Source: JASTVH01 sp042862465 | Lineage (GTDB): Bacteria; Pseudomonadota; Gammaproteobacteria; Pseudomonadales; Oleiphilaceae | Assembly (NCBI GenBank): GCA_042862465.1 | Contig: JASTVH010000002.1 | Location: forward strand, 248,001 to 312,000 | DNA length: 64,000 bases | Direction: 5' to 3' | Made by a program: the position numbers and the translations under genes | Shown here: positions 24,093 through 33,695 of the stretch, in pieces | How the letters are laid out: each line of letters starts with the position of its first letter | How positions within the stretch are numbered: position 1 is the stretch's first letter | Notes under the pieces: model-generated | Told to the model about the DNA's origin: nothing | The model's input: the letters and a program-made list of their open reading frames with translations, nothing else | The model's database searches: none

Positions 24093-24986
24093 ATGAAAAC
24101 CGTCGGCCTACGCATTGATGTCGATACCTTCCGCGGCACCCGCGAAGGCGTGCCGCAGCTGCTGGAAATGCTGAACCGGCATGGCATCCGGGCCAGTTTC
24201 TTTTTCTCCGTGGGCCCGGACAACATGGGCCGCCACCTCTGGCGCCTGCTCAAGCCCCGGTTCCTGCTCAAGATGCTGCGCTCCAATGCCGCCAGTCTCT
24301 ATGGCTGGGATATCCTGCTGGCAGGCACCGCCTGGCCCGGGCGGCCGATTGGCAAGCGTCTGGGGCCGGTGATGCGGGAGACCGATGGCTGCGGTCACGA
24401 GATCGGGCTGCACGCCTGGGACCACTACGGCTGGCAGGCGAATGCCGGGCGCTGGCGCGAAGACGAGCAGATCCGGCAGACGCAGCTGGGAGTCGACACG
24501 CTCAACGACATCCTCGGCCGCGCCGTCGACTGTTCCGCGGCTGCCGGCTGGCGGGCCGACCAGGTCACCGTGGATGCCAAGGAAACCTTCGGCTTTCGCT
24601 ATAACAGCGACTGCCGCGGCCAGGGACTGTTTCGCCCGCGCCTGGCCAACGACCGCCCCGGCACCCCGCAGATTCCGGTCGACTTACCCACCTACGACGA
24701 AGTGGTGGGCCCCCGGGTCAAGCCGGATGAATTCAACCGTTTTATCCTCGACCGGTTGCAGCAGGGCAGCAATCACGTCTATACCATTCATGCCGAGGTC
24801 GAGGGCATCGCCCTGGCCGCCCAGTTCGATCTCCTCCTGCGCGAAGCCGCCAGGCAGGGCATTGCCTTCAAGCCGCTCGGCGAGCTGCTGCCGGAGGATC
24901 CCGCCACGCTTCCCGCCGGGCGCATCGTTCGCGGCACGCTGGCGGGCCGCGAGGGCTGGCTTGGCTGCAAAAGTCCGACATCCTGA
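24093..24986 (+). CDS. arnD: 4-deoxy-4-formamido-L-arabinose-phosphoundecaprenol deformylase ArnD
   Basis: A 297-residue polysaccharide-deacetylase (NodB) family protein. LRIDVDTFRGTREGVP at the N-terminus supplies the metal-binding Asp, and GCGHEIGLHAWDHYGW carries the H-x3-D/H motif. It removes the formyl group so that undecaprenyl-phosphate-Ara4N can be flipped and used. It is separated from arnA by an extragenic-repeat region but followed by arnT after only 9 bp. Confidence 0.94.
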   Translation: MKTVGLRIDVDTFRGTREGVPQLLEMLNRHGIRASFFFSVGPDNMGRHLWRLLKPRFLLKMLRSNAASLYGWDILLAGTAWPGRPIGKRLGPVMRETDGCGHEIGLHAWDHYGWQANAGRWREDEQIRQTQLGVDTLNDILGRAVDCSAAAGWRADQVTVDAKETFGFRYNSDCRGQGLFRPRLANDRPGTPQIPVDLPTYDEVVGPRVKPDEFNRFILDRLQQGSNHVYTIHAEVEGIALAAQFDLLLREAARQGIAFKPLGELLPEDPATLPAGRIVRGTLAGREGWLGCKSPTS

Positions 24987-24995
24987 GGTCTGTCG

Positions 24996-26657
24996 ATGAA
25001 TATGAAGAGCTGGCTGCTGGCGCCGTTCTACGCCCTGCTGTATCTGATACCGCTGAACCTGCGCCCGCTGTGGATTCCCGACGAGAGCCGCTACGCGGAA
25101 ATCAGCCGGGAAATGCTGGCCAACGGCGACTGGATCGTGCCCCGGCTGCTGGGCCTGCGGTACTTCGAGAAACCGGTGGCCGGCTACTGGCTCAATAACC
25201 TGGGTCAGTGGCTGTTTGGCGACAGCAATTTCGGCGTGCGTTTCGCCTCCGCTGCCTGCACCGGGCTCAGTGTCCTGCTTGTGTACGGGTTTACGCTCTA
25301 CCTCTGGCAGCAGCGCCAGAAGGCCCTGGCGGCGGCGCTGGTGTACCTGACCAGCCTGCTGGTCTACGTCATTGGCACCTACGCCACCCTGGACGCGATG
25401 GTGACCCTGTGGCTGAACGCCGCCATGGTCAGTTTCTATCTCACGGTCACCGCTGTGTCGGCCCGCCAGCGTCTGGTGGGCTATGCCCTGCTGGGCCTGG
25501 CCTGCGGCCTGGGTTTTCTGACCAAGGGCTTCCTGGCTCTGGCAGTGCCGGTGATCGCCGTGGTCCCGTTCATGATCCAGCAGAAGCGTTTTCTCGAACT
25601 GCTGCGCTTTGGCCTCGTCCCCATTCTGGTGGCAGCGGCGGTCAGCCTGCCCTGGTCCCTGGCCATCCACGCCCGGGAGAGCGACTACTGGCACTATTTT
25701 TTCTGGATCGAGCATGTCCAGCGCTTCGCCAGCGACAATGCCCAGCATGAACGGCCGTTCTGGTTCTACCTGCCGGTCCTGCTGCTGGGCCTGATGCCCT
25801 GGACCGCCCTGGCCCCGGCCGCCCTCAAGCGGCTCTGGCAGGACACCGACAGCCGGCGGCCCACGCTCTACCTGCTGGCCTGGACAGTGTTTCCGCTGCT
25901 GTTCTTCAGCATCGCCAAGGGCAAGCTGCCCACCTACATCCTGCCCATCTTCGCCCCCCTGGCCGTATTGATCGGTTCCGGACTGGTGGAGCTGCGTCGG
26001 GCCGGTAGCCGAGCCCCCTTCACCCTCAACGCCTGGGCCAACCTGGTGTTCGGGCTGCTGTTCGTGATTGCCCTGGTGGTGATCGGGTTCCGGCAGGGGG
26101 CCAAGGCGGTTTACGCCCCCCAGGAAAGCCTGGAGTACGCCGCCGCCATTGCCATCTTTGCCGGCTGGGCCTTTTTCGGCCTGCTGCAGCTCACCAATCC
26201 CCGCCTGCGCTGGTACCTCAGCGCCCTATGCCCACTCCCCCTGGGACTGCTGTTCTGGACCGCACTGCCCGGCTCGCTGGTCGACTCCAAGCTCCCGCAG
26301 GCCTTTATCGAGGCCCATCGCACGCAGCTGGCGGAGGCGGACACGCTGCTCAGCAACAATGTCGGTATTGCCGCCGCGCTGGCCTGGGAGCTCAAACAAC
26401 CGAACATCGTCCTGTTCGATAACGAAGGCGAAGTGGACTATGGCCTGGCGTATCCGGAGGGTGCCGGTCGTTATGTCGATCGTGAGTCCTTCGACGGCTG
26501 GCTGGCGCGGGCGCGACGCACCGGTAGCGTGGCCCTGATGCTGCGGGATGAGGACGCCGATTATATTGACGCCCTGCCCAAGCCGGACCAGCGCCAGTCC
26601 CGGGGCAAGTTCGATCTGTTGCTGTACCACCGGGCGCCGGAGCTGGGGGGCTCATGA
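24996..26657 (+). CDS. arnT: undecaprenyl phosphate-alpha-Ara4N:lipid A transferase ArnT
   Basis: A 553-residue GT83/PMT-family integral membrane glycosyltransferase with about 12 helices. The first periplasmic loop IPDESRYAEISREML contains the catalytic acidic DE motif typical of ArnT. The C-terminal third is a periplasmic soluble domain. It transfers Ara4N from the undecaprenyl carrier to lipid A phosphates at the periplasmic face. A second in-frame ATG lies 6 bp downstream. It overlaps arnE by 4 bp. Confidence 0.94.
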   Translation: MNMKSWLLAPFYALLYLIPLNLRPLWIPDESRYAEISREMLANGDWIVPRLLGLRYFEKPVAGYWLNNLGQWLFGDSNFGVRFASAACTGLSVLLVYGFTLYLWQQRQKALAAALVYLTSLLVYVIGTYATLDAMVTLWLNAAMVSFYLTVTAVSARQRLVGYALLGLACGLGFLTKGFLALAVPVIAVVPFMIQQKRFLELLRFGLVPILVAAAVSLPWSLAIHARESDYWHYFFWIEHVQRFASDNAQHERPFWFYLPVLLLGLMPWTALAPAALKRLWQDTDSRRPTLYLLAWTVFPLLFFSIAKGKLPTYILPIFAPLAVLIGSGLVELRRAGSRAPFTLNAWANLVFGLLFVIALVVIGFRQGAKAVYAPQESLEYAAAIAIFAGWAFFGLLQLTNPRLRWYLSALCPLPLGLLFWTALPGSLVDSKLPQAFIEAHRTQLAEADTLLSNNVGIAAALAWELKQPNIVLFDNEGEVDYGLAYPEGAGRYVDRESFDGWLARARRTGSVALMLRDEDADYIDALPKPDQRQSRGKFDLLLYHRAPELGGS

Positions 26658-26995
26658 ATTTTCTGCTCCTGATCGCGGCCTGCCTGTTCACCTGCTGTGG
26701 CCAGCTGTTCCAGAAGCAGGCGGTGGAGGCCTGGCGGGGCCAGCCAGTCACACTCAACCGCCTGGCGGGCAGTCCCTGGCTGTGGGCGGCAATCGGCTCC
26801 CTGGGGCTGGGCATGTTGCTGTGGCTGCTGGTCCTGCAGCGTATGGCCGTGGGTATTGCCTATCCGATGCTGAGCCTGAACTTCGTTCTGGTCACCCTGG
26901 CCTCGGCGCTGTGGTTCGGGGAACCGGTCGACCGCCGGCACTGGCTCGGGGTCGCGCTCATCGTGGCCGGCATTGTTCTGCTGAGGGGAAGCTGA
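26654..26995 (+). CDS. arnE: Ara4N-phosphoundecaprenol flippase subunit ArnE
   Basis: A 113-residue four-helix SMR/EamA-type small membrane protein (MNFLLLIAACLFTCCGQLFQ; VGIAYPMLSLNFVLVTLASA with the conserved AYPMLSLN). With ArnF it is thought to flip undecaprenyl-phosphate-Ara4N across the inner membrane. Its ATG overlaps the arnT stop and its TGA overlaps the arnF start, so the three genes are translationally coupled. Confidence 0.93.
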   Translation: MNFLLLIAACLFTCCGQLFQKQAVEAWRGQPVTLNRLAGSPWLWAAIGSLGLGMLLWLLVLQRMAVGIAYPMLSLNFVLVTLASALWFGEPVDRRHWLGVALIVAGIVLLRGS

Positions 26996-27375
26996 TGCGC
27001 GGCTATCTGTTTGCCGGCGCCAGCATCCTGCTGGTGACCTTTGCCCAGCTGGCGATGAAATGGGGCATGATGCAGCTGCCGGGACCGGCACACTGGCTGG
27101 CGCTGCTGTGGCACCCTGGGGCGGAGTTGCTGCCGCTGGGACTGGTGGCCGCTGGCATTGCCGCCTATGCCACCTCCCTGGGCTGCTGGATGGCGGCGCT
27201 CCACAGTCTGCCCCTGAGCCGCGCCTATCCGCTGCTGAGCCTCAGCTACGGGCTGGTGTACCTGCTGGCTGGGCTGCTGCCCTGGCTGGACGAGGACTAT
27301 TCAGTTACCAAGACCCTGGGCGTGTTGCTGATCGTAGGTGGCGTCATCCTGATCAATGGCCGCCAGACCGATTAG
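26995..27375 (+). CDS. arnF: Ara4N-phosphoundecaprenol flippase subunit ArnF
   Basis: A 126-residue four-helix membrane protein starting in TGATG overlapping the arnE stop. LPLSRAYPLLSLSYGLVYLL is the ArnF counterpart of the ArnE AYPMLSLN motif, and ARNF-like FAQLAMKWGM is near the N-terminus. It partners ArnE in flipping the lipid-linked aminoarabinose and completes the operon. Confidence 0.92.
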   Translation: MRGYLFAGASILLVTFAQLAMKWGMMQLPGPAHWLALLWHPGAELLPLGLVAAGIAAYATSLGCWMAALHSLPLSRAYPLLSLSYGLVYLLAGLLPWLDEDYSVTKTLGVLLIVGGVILINGRQTD

Positions 27376-27505
27376 GCCACCCCGGCACATCCTGAGGGCC
27401 GCAAAAGCACACCCAGTTTACAGGCCTCTCAGGTTGTGGCAGCGTCAGTCCGTGTGGTGCATAGCACCGGAAAGGGTCCCACCGCCAACCGCAACGGAAA
27501 CTGCC

Positions 27506-28111
27506 TTGAACACACGGGAGCGCCCCTTCAGCCGCGACAACCTGCTGAGAACCATCCTGACGCTGTTCTTCATTTACGGCGGGCTCAGCTACGGCCTGAG
27601 CCTGCTGGAGTACAACAGCTTCCTGATCACCGGCAAGGCCGTGTTCGGCGTCCAGCAACGTTATGACAGCCTCAGTGAAGACCAGCTCAAGCAGGCCTTC
27701 CTCGACTGCGGCACCCACTTGATGGGGGCGACAGGCGTCAATGTATCGGCCTCCGGGGAACCGGTGGTGGTGCGCTGCGGGCGCTTCTGGCCCTTTTATC
27801 GCTACAGCCTGGAAGTACCGGCCCAACCTGAGATTCCCGGCGTACTGATTGCCAGTGAAGACCAGCCACCGGGCATGGCGCAGGCCCATGCCCGCCTGGT
27901 CCATCAGGTGCGCCTGGTGGCCATCGCCTGGATGACGCTGTCCGTGCTGATCTCTGCCATGGCGCTGTATGCCCTGTGGCTCCTGTATCGCCGCGACCTG
28001 GCCCGGAGTCTGCGCTGGGGGACCCGGGCGTTCGTCAGTAGCGTTCTGATGACCCTGCTCTATCTGGCGGTGATGTTTGCGGTCAATCCGCTGTTTCGCT
28101 ACGGCTGGTAA
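27506..28111 (+). CDS. membrane protein of unknown function
   Basis: About 201 residues with three predicted helices: LRTILTLFFIYGGLSYGLSLL near the N-terminus, LVAIAWMTLSVLISAMALYALWLLY in the C-terminal half and AFVSSVLMTLLYLAVMFAV at the end. Between the first and second lies a periplasmic domain with two Cys (LDCGTHLM, VVRCGRF) that could form a disulfide. No ATG fits well; I chose the TTG at 27506 (GGAAA upstream), with the frame open back to 27356. It is 130 bp after arnF. I recognise no family. Confidence 0.6.
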   Translation: MNTRERPFSRDNLLRTILTLFFIYGGLSYGLSLLEYNSFLITGKAVFGVQQRYDSLSEDQLKQAFLDCGTHLMGATGVNVSASGEPVVVRCGRFWPFYRYSLEVPAQPEIPGVLIASEDQPPGMAQAHARLVHQVRLVAIAWMTLSVLISAMALYALWLLYRRDLARSLRWGTRAFVSSVLMTLLYLAVMFAVNPLFRYGW

Positions 28112-28142
28112 CCCTGTAGCCTTGAACGACAGTGGCTCTGAT

Positions 28143-28226
28143 AGGGGCCATTCCCGGGTACGGTACAGAACGTGGCCCCTGAAACATCCCTGGCCGTATT
28201 CAGGGACCGGCCGCTTCCCGTATAAT
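28143..28226 (+). promoter_or_regulatory. hairpin and putative promoter upstream of rnb
   Basis: A perfect 8-bp stem (AGGGGCCA / TGGCCCCT, 28143-28150 and 28173-28180) is followed by a consensus-like -10 TATAAT at 28221-28226; the -35 about 17 bp ahead is weak (TTCAGG). The -10 lies 33 bp before the rnb start codon. The hairpin could terminate or attenuate upstream transcription but lacks a T-run. Confidence 0.45.
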
Positions 28227-28258
28227 CCCAGGCTTCATTTACCAGCCCCGCCCGAGAC

Positions 28259-30196
28259 ATGCTGAACTCCGACGCACTAAGTCAGCTCAAGCAGCTGAAA
28301 AAGGACATCAAGTCCCACAAGGACCTCCATAAAGGCACGGTCAAACTGGTTTCCAACCGTTTCGGGTTTGTCACCCTGGACGATGGCCGTGACATTTATC
28401 TGCCACAGGAACAGGCCGAGCGTGTCTTCCCGGGAGACCGTATCGAAATCAACCTGGTCAAGGGCGCCGACGGCAAAAGCTTTGCCGAAGTCGAGCGCCT
28501 GCTGGACAGCGCGCTGAAGACCTTTGTCGGGCGCTACCAGGTCCGAGGCAAGGGGCATTTTGCGGTGCCCGACCTGCCCACCATGGGGCGCTGGCTGTTC
28601 CTGCCACCCAAGCAGCGCGGTGAAGCCAAAACCGGCGACCTGATTCGCTGCCGAGTCACCCGCCACCCGTTCAAGAGCGGCAATGCCCAGGCGGAAGTGG
28701 TTTCGGTGATTGGCTCACCCGAGGAACCGGGCATTGAGCGTACCTACACCCTGGCCAAGCACGAACTGGCGGACGAATGGCCCCAGGCGGTGCTGGACGA
28801 GGTAGGGGCGTGCTCCGAAAGCGACATCGAAAAGCTGGGGGAAGGGCGCCGGGATCTGCGCGAACGTCCGCTGGTCACCATCGACGCGCCCAGCACCCAG
28901 GACATGGACGATGCGGTCTACGCCGAGCCCGCGGACAACGGCTGGCGGGTAACGGTCGCCATCGCCGATCCCACCGCCCTGCTGCCGGTGGATGGTCCCA
29001 CGGAACAGTCGGCCCGCGAACGCGTCTCCGCCGGCTATTTCCCGGGGCAGTCCCGTCCCATGCTGCCGGAGGCCCTGAGCCAGCAGCTGGCATCGCTGCA
29101 GCCGCAGAAGCCGCGCCTGGCCCTGGTCTGCGAGTTCGACGTGCACAAGGATGGCAGCCTCGGCAACTACGAGCTGTACGAGGCGCTGATCGAATCCAGG
29201 GCCAAGCTCAGCTATGAGGCGGTTGCCCCCTTCCTGGAGGGGCAGGTGGATGCGGAGATGAAAGCCCAGCCCGAGGCGGTGCTCAACAGTCTTCACCATC
29301 TCGGGGAAGCGAGCCGCCACCTGCGCCAGTGGCGCCAGGAGCATGCCCTGGTCAACGCCGACCGGCCGGATTACCGCCTGCGACTGGACGAGAACCTCAA
29401 GGTGCGGGCCATCGACAAGGTCTGGCCCACGCCGGCCCACAAGCTGATCGAGGAATGCATGGTGGCGGCCAACCGCTGTGCCGCGGATTTCCTCATCCAG
29501 CGCAACGAACCGGCCCTGTTCATCGTCCATCGCGGCATCCGGGCGGAGAAACACGACAACATCCGTACCCTGCTGGACGATCACGGCGCCGAACTCAACG
29601 AACACGACCCCACCACCCCGGCCGGCTTCGCCCGCATCGTGCGCTCCGAAGCCAGCCCGGAGGTGCCGGTGCGTTCCATCATCATGCGCCAGCTGGAACG
29701 GGCCGAGCTGGCGCCTACGGCGGCGCCGCACCACGGCATGGGGCTGGAAGCCTACACCACCTTCACCTCGCCGCTGCGCAAGTACACCGACTTCTACGTG
29801 CACCGGCTGATCAAGCACGCGCTGGAAGACAAGCCCTACCCCAAACTGGACGAGCAGCAGCTGGTGCAGCTGCAGCAGGGTCAGGTGCAGCTGCGCATGG
29901 CGGTCAACGAAGTGGAACAGTGGCTCAAGCGGCAGTTCGCACCGCAACTGGCCGACCAGGATCTGGAGGCGCAGATCGTGCACATCCTGCCGGCAGGCTT
30001 CCAGGTGCGGCTGGCGGAAACCGGCATCGAAGGCTTCGTCAGCACCAAGGACATGCCCGAGAAATACAGTTTTGATCCGGTGACCCTGCGCCTGTCCAGC
30101 AAGTCACAGACCTTTCAGCTGGATCAGGAGGTCACGGTGCGTTTCGACACCGTCGACCAGGAGCGTCAGCAAATCCGCTTTGTTCTCGCCAACTGA
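28259..30196 (+). CDS. rnb: exoribonuclease II (RNase II)
   Basis: A 645-residue RNase II/R-family 3'-5' exoribonuclease, close to the length of E. coli RNase II (644) and much shorter than RNase R. Order: N-terminal cold-shock-type RNA-binding domains (KGTVKLVSNRFGFVTL), the catalytic RNB domain with the Asp cluster DAPSTQDMDDAVY, the SPLRKYTDFYVHRL block, and a C-terminal S1 domain. It degrades unstructured RNA processively and stalls at stable hairpins. A Rho-independent terminator follows. The exact start is supported by an upstream -10 rather than by a strong ribosome binding site. Confidence 0.92.
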   Translation: MLNSDALSQLKQLKKDIKSHKDLHKGTVKLVSNRFGFVTLDDGRDIYLPQEQAERVFPGDRIEINLVKGADGKSFAEVERLLDSALKTFVGRYQVRGKGHFAVPDLPTMGRWLFLPPKQRGEAKTGDLIRCRVTRHPFKSGNAQAEVVSVIGSPEEPGIERTYTLAKHELADEWPQAVLDEVGACSESDIEKLGEGRRDLRERPLVTIDAPSTQDMDDAVYAEPADNGWRVTVAIADPTALLPVDGPTEQSARERVSAGYFPGQSRPMLPEALSQQLASLQPQKPRLALVCEFDVHKDGSLGNYELYEALIESRAKLSYEAVAPFLEGQVDAEMKAQPEAVLNSLHHLGEASRHLRQWRQEHALVNADRPDYRLRLDENLKVRAIDKVWPTPAHKLIEECMVAANRCAADFLIQRNEPALFIVHRGIRAEKHDNIRTLLDDHGAELNEHDPTTPAGFARIVRSEASPEVPVRSIIMRQLERAELAPTAAPHHGMGLEAYTTFTSPLRKYTDFYVHRLIKHALEDKPYPKLDEQQLVQLQQGQVQLRMAVNEVEQWLKRQFAPQLADQDLEAQIVHILPAGFQVRLAETGIEGFVSTKDMPEKYSFDPVTLRLSSKSQTFQLDQEVTVRFDTVDQERQQIRFVLAN

Positions 30197-30220
30197 TCAT
30201 TTGCCCTCTATGGAATCGTA

Positions 30221-30260
30221 GCGCCTCCCCCACTCTGAAGTGGCGGAGGCGTCATTTTTT
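30221..30260 (+). terminator. Rho-independent terminator after rnb
   Basis: An 11-bp stem with one mismatch (CGCCTCCCCCA / TGGCGGAGGCG) and a short loop, followed by a T-run (TCATTTTTT) ending at 30260, 25 bp after the rnb stop. Confidence 0.85.
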
Positions 30261-30445
30261 GCCCCTCGCTTACTACTGGAAAATCCCGCCACGCTGTCTA
30301 GAGTTAATGAGTACTGCGACACATTTTTTGGCGAATGTTTGCTGTGTTCGCGGGCAACTGGTGCCAGGGAATGAGGCCCACGCGGTAGTCCGAAAAGAGA
30401 TGGACTGGTGCTTCACAAAGACCTATCACCTGGCGAGGACATCCT

Positions 30446-31213
30446 ATGCAACGCTCAATCGTCCCAGCACTCTTACTGACCCTCACCCTGGGGGCAGGGG
30501 CCATCTCCGTTAGCGCCGATACGATCACCATTCGCGCGGACTCCTGGTACCCCATGAACGGGGAACCGGGAAGCGACAAGCCCGGCTACATGATCGAGTT
30601 GGCCAAGGCGATTTTCGAGCCCGCCGGTCACCAGGTCGATTACGGCCTGATGCCCTGGGAACGGGCGGTGAAATCGGTGCGCGCCGGTGACTACGACTGC
30701 GTGGTCGGCGCCTACAACGACGATGCCCCGGACTTCGTCTTCCCTCAAGAAAACTGGGGACTGGACGAAACCCATCTATGGGTGGCTGCCGGTAATGACT
30801 GGAAATACACCGGCACCGACAGCCTGGCGGGCAAAACCGTTGGCCTGATCGGCGGTTACGCCTACGGCGACGAATTCGATGGGTATTTCAAGGCCCATCC
30901 CGGCCAGGCCCAGTACATCAAGGCCAACAATGCGCTGGAGCAGAACATCAAGAAAGTGGCCGGAGGCCGGATTGATGCCACGGCCGAATCGCCGTCGGTG
31001 ATGCGCGCCAAGCTCAAGGATATGGGCTATCAGGGCAAGCTGGTATCGGCCGGTGCGCTGGGCGATCCGGTGCCCATGTACATTGCCTGTTCACCGGCCA
31101 AGGACAGCAGCCAGACCTACGTCGACCTGGTGGACAAGGGCACCCGCGAATTGCGCAAGAGCGGCAAGCTTGATGCCATCCTTGAGCGTTATGGCCTGGA
31201 AGACTGGCAATAA
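30446..31213 (+). CDS. periplasmic solute-binding protein (SBP_bac_3)
   Basis: A 255-residue protein with a signal peptide (MQRSIVPALLLTLTLGAGAISVSA) and a family-3 extracellular solute-binding domain (TIRADSWYPMNG at the N-terminus, DYGLMPWERAVKSVRAGDYDCVVGA hinge region, YGLEDWQ end). Such proteins bind amino acids or similar small ligands. No ABC permease or ATPase follows; instead the next gene is a chemoreceptor 64 bp downstream, so this may be a ligand presenter for chemotaxis. Confidence 0.87.
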   Translation: MQRSIVPALLLTLTLGAGAISVSADTITIRADSWYPMNGEPGSDKPGYMIELAKAIFEPAGHQVDYGLMPWERAVKSVRAGDYDCVVGAYNDDAPDFVFPQENWGLDETHLWVAAGNDWKYTGTDSLAGKTVGLIGGYAYGDEFDGYFKAHPGQAQYIKANNALEQNIKKVAGGRIDATAESPSVMRAKLKDMGYQGKLVSAGALGDPVPMYIACSPAKDSSQTYVDLVDKGTRELRKSGKLDAILERYGLEDWQ

Positions 31214-31277
31214 GCGACTACATTGATAAGCCTGCTATCCAGCGGCAAAAAGGCATTCCTGGGGTAACGGTGCAGCC

Positions 31278-32804
31278 ATGAAAAACACCATCAGTCTTCG
31301 TTTCAACGTCATTACCAGCGCGGTGGTCGTCATCCTGCTGGCCGGCTTCGGCTGGTACAACTACAACGCCACGCAGAGCGCCCTCGAAGGCCAGCTTCTG
31401 AAGCAGACCGAGGCGGTGGTGGAGCGATTGCAGCGCAGTATTCCCATTACCCTGTGGAACTACGAGACCGCCCAGACCCAGCGGATCGTTGCTTCCGAGG
31501 TAGTGGCCGATGCCATGGCCGGCATCTTCATCTATGACGACAAGGGCAAGCTGCTGGTGGGGCGTACCCAGAACGAGGCCGGTGACGTGGTGGAAGCCAA
31601 GGTGCCGCCGGAAACCCAGGCGCCCACCCGGGACGAACCGTTGGTCTACGACAACAACGGCGAGAAAAATAAGGTGGGGCGTGTGCAGGTGGTGGCTGAC
31701 GACACGGCCATCCGGGAACTGCAGGCGGCCAGCCTGCAACGCCAGATTTTCCAGACCATCATCCTGGTGGTGATCCTGATCGGCGCGGTCAGCCTGCTCC
31801 TGCGCAGCCTGGTCACCCGCCCGATCCGTGAGGTCACCACCGCGCTCAACGATATCGCCCAGGGTGAAGGCGACCTGACCCGGCGCCTGTCCGCCCGCCG
31901 AGACGACGAGATCGGCGCCCTGGCCGGAACCTTCAACCAGTTCGTGGAGAAGATCCAGGTCCTGGTGCGCCAGATCATCGGCTCGGTGGACGACATCAAC
32001 GGGGCTGTCGGCGGCATGCAGGAAATGGCCGCGCGCACCAGCACCGGCGTCAACAACCAGCGGGCGGAGACCGATCAGGTGGCCACGGCCATGAACGAGA
32101 TGAGCAGCACCGCCCAGGAAGTGACCGAAAGCGCCAACAACGCCGCCGATGCCGCCCAGCGCGCGGACGAGCGCGGCCAGGAAGCGCAGGCCATCGTCAA
32201 CCGCGCCATCGATGCCATCCGGCACCTGGCGTCGGAGATCGAAAGCGGCGCCGGGGTCATCAATGACCTGGAAAAGGACGTGGGTGATATCACCTCGGTG
32301 CTGGACGTGATCCGCGGCATCGCCGAACAGACCAACCTGCTGGCCCTCAACGCCGCCATCGAGGCGGCCCGGGCCGGTGAGGCGGGACGTGGGTTTGCGG
32401 TGGTGGCCGATGAGGTGCGCACCCTGGCCAGCCGCACCCAGAGCAGCACGGAAGAGATCCACAACATGATCGAGCGACTGCAGAAAGGCACTCAGCGGGC
32501 GGTGAACACCATGCAGGAGAGCAAGGCCAACGGCGAGACCACGGTGACCCAGGCCAACGAGGCGGAAGTGGCCCTGCACGAGGTGGCCGAGGCCCTGACC
32601 ACCATCAACGAAATGAATACCCAGATTGCCAGCGCCGCGGAAGAGCAGACCGCCGTGACCGAGGACATCAACCGCAGTCTCACCCGCATCGTGGAAATTG
32701 CCGAGCAGGCCGCGCGCGATACCGGCGAAACCGAATCCGCCAGCGATCGCCTGCAGCAGATGGCCGACAATCTGCGCGAACAGGTCAGTCAGTTTAAGGT
32801 ATAA
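31278..32804 (+). CDS. methyl-accepting chemotaxis protein
   Basis: A 508-residue chemoreceptor: an N-terminal helix (about 9-28), a small periplasmic sensor of about 130 residues, a second helix (IFQTIILVVILIGAVSLLLRSL, about 155-176), a HAMP linker (TRPIREVTTALNDIAQGEGDL), and a cytoplasmic signalling domain whose hairpin tip reads EQTNLLALNAAIEAARAGE. It relays signals to CheA/CheW. It is flanked by two SBP_bac_3 genes, which could deliver bound ligand to it. No C-terminal NWETF pentapeptide is seen. Confidence 0.93.
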   Translation: MKNTISLRFNVITSAVVVILLAGFGWYNYNATQSALEGQLLKQTEAVVERLQRSIPITLWNYETAQTQRIVASEVVADAMAGIFIYDDKGKLLVGRTQNEAGDVVEAKVPPETQAPTRDEPLVYDNNGEKNKVGRVQVVADDTAIRELQAASLQRQIFQTIILVVILIGAVSLLLRSLVTRPIREVTTALNDIAQGEGDLTRRLSARRDDEIGALAGTFNQFVEKIQVLVRQIIGSVDDINGAVGGMQEMAARTSTGVNNQRAETDQVATAMNEMSSTAQEVTESANNAADAAQRADERGQEAQAIVNRAIDAIRHLASEIESGAGVINDLEKDVGDITSVLDVIRGIAEQTNLLALNAAIEAARAGEAGRGFAVVADEVRTLASRTQSSTEEIHNMIERLQKGTQRAVNTMQESKANGETTVTQANEAEVALHEVAEALTTINEMNTQIASAAEEQTAVTEDINRSLTRIVEIAEQAARDTGETESASDRLQQMADNLREQVSQFKV

Positions 32805-32852
32805 ACTATCAGCAGGATCCTTTTACCAAGGCGTAAGGATGTTGTCGCTATT

Positions 32853-33680
32853 ATGACCATGCTGTCCCGAATCGTGGCAGCCTGCATTGCGATTGTTCTC
32901 TGGTGGGGCGGCACGGTTGCCGCGGCGCCCCCCTTGCGCATCGTGACGGAAAGCTGGCCCCCCTACGTGTATGCAAGCGACGGCCACCTTAAGGGCGTTG
33001 ACTGGGAGGTGGTGCAGGCGGTGTTCCAGCAGATGGACCAACCCGTCGAACTGGTCTTCTGCCCCTGGAAACGTTGCCTGTTCATGATCCAGGAGAAGCG
33101 CGCGGACGCCATTCTGGATGTCAGCCACACGCCGGCGCGGGAAGACTTCATGACCTTCCCGGAAACCCCGATCTCCCAGGCCCCCACGACCTTCTTCTAC
33201 CGCAAAGGCACCCCGCCGCCACAATCCCTGACAGATGTGCAGGGACGCAAGGTGGGCACCATGGCCGGCTATGAATACTGCCCGGCCATCGACAGCGCCG
33301 GGGTCATCCGCGAAGACAACAAAAGCCTGGAAAGCAACTTCAAGAAACTGATGCTGGGGCGAGTCAGCCTGGTCATTGCCAACACCGTGGTGGGCACGCA
33401 CACCCTGGAGGAGATGGGATTGCGGGACGACATCGCCGTCACCTGGCACCTGCTGCTCTGTCATGGCGAAGCCAATTACCTGGCTTTCAGCCGCAAACCG
33501 GAACTGGAACCGCTTGCCCGCCGCTTCAGCGAGGCACTGCGCCACTTCAAGACGACCCCGCAATACGATGCCCTGCTCGACCGTTACGGCCTCAACGCCG
33601 AAGCCATTGCCGATCACGGCGCGGGTGTGGATCGTCCGGCGCCGGCCGACAAGCCCGCAGCGTCACCACCGCCCGGCTAA
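32853..33680 (+). CDS. second periplasmic solute-binding protein (SBP_bac_3)
   Basis: A 275-residue family-3 solute-binding protein with a signal peptide ending around TVAAAP. The ligand pocket region starts PLRIVTESWPPYVYASDGHLKG, and FCPWKRCLFMIQEKRADAILD corresponds to the PWERA segment of the first binding protein here. A short Pro-rich tail (PAPADKPAASPPPG) is unusual. It lies 48 bp after the chemoreceptor gene with no transporter partner. Two ATGs 6 bp apart could serve as start. Confidence 0.85.
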   Translation: MTMLSRIVAACIAIVLWWGGTVAAAPPLRIVTESWPPYVYASDGHLKGVDWEVVQAVFQQMDQPVELVFCPWKRCLFMIQEKRADAILDVSHTPAREDFMTFPETPISQAPTTFFYRKGTPPPQSLTDVQGRKVGTMAGYEYCPAIDSAGVIREDNKSLESNFKKLMLGRVSLVIANTVVGTHTLEEMGLRDDIAVTWHLLLCHGEANYLAFSRKPELEPLARRFSEALRHFKTTPQYDALLDRYGLNAEAIADHGAGVDRPAPADKPAASPPPG

Positions 33681-33695
33681 CCGCCAGCCGCCGGT

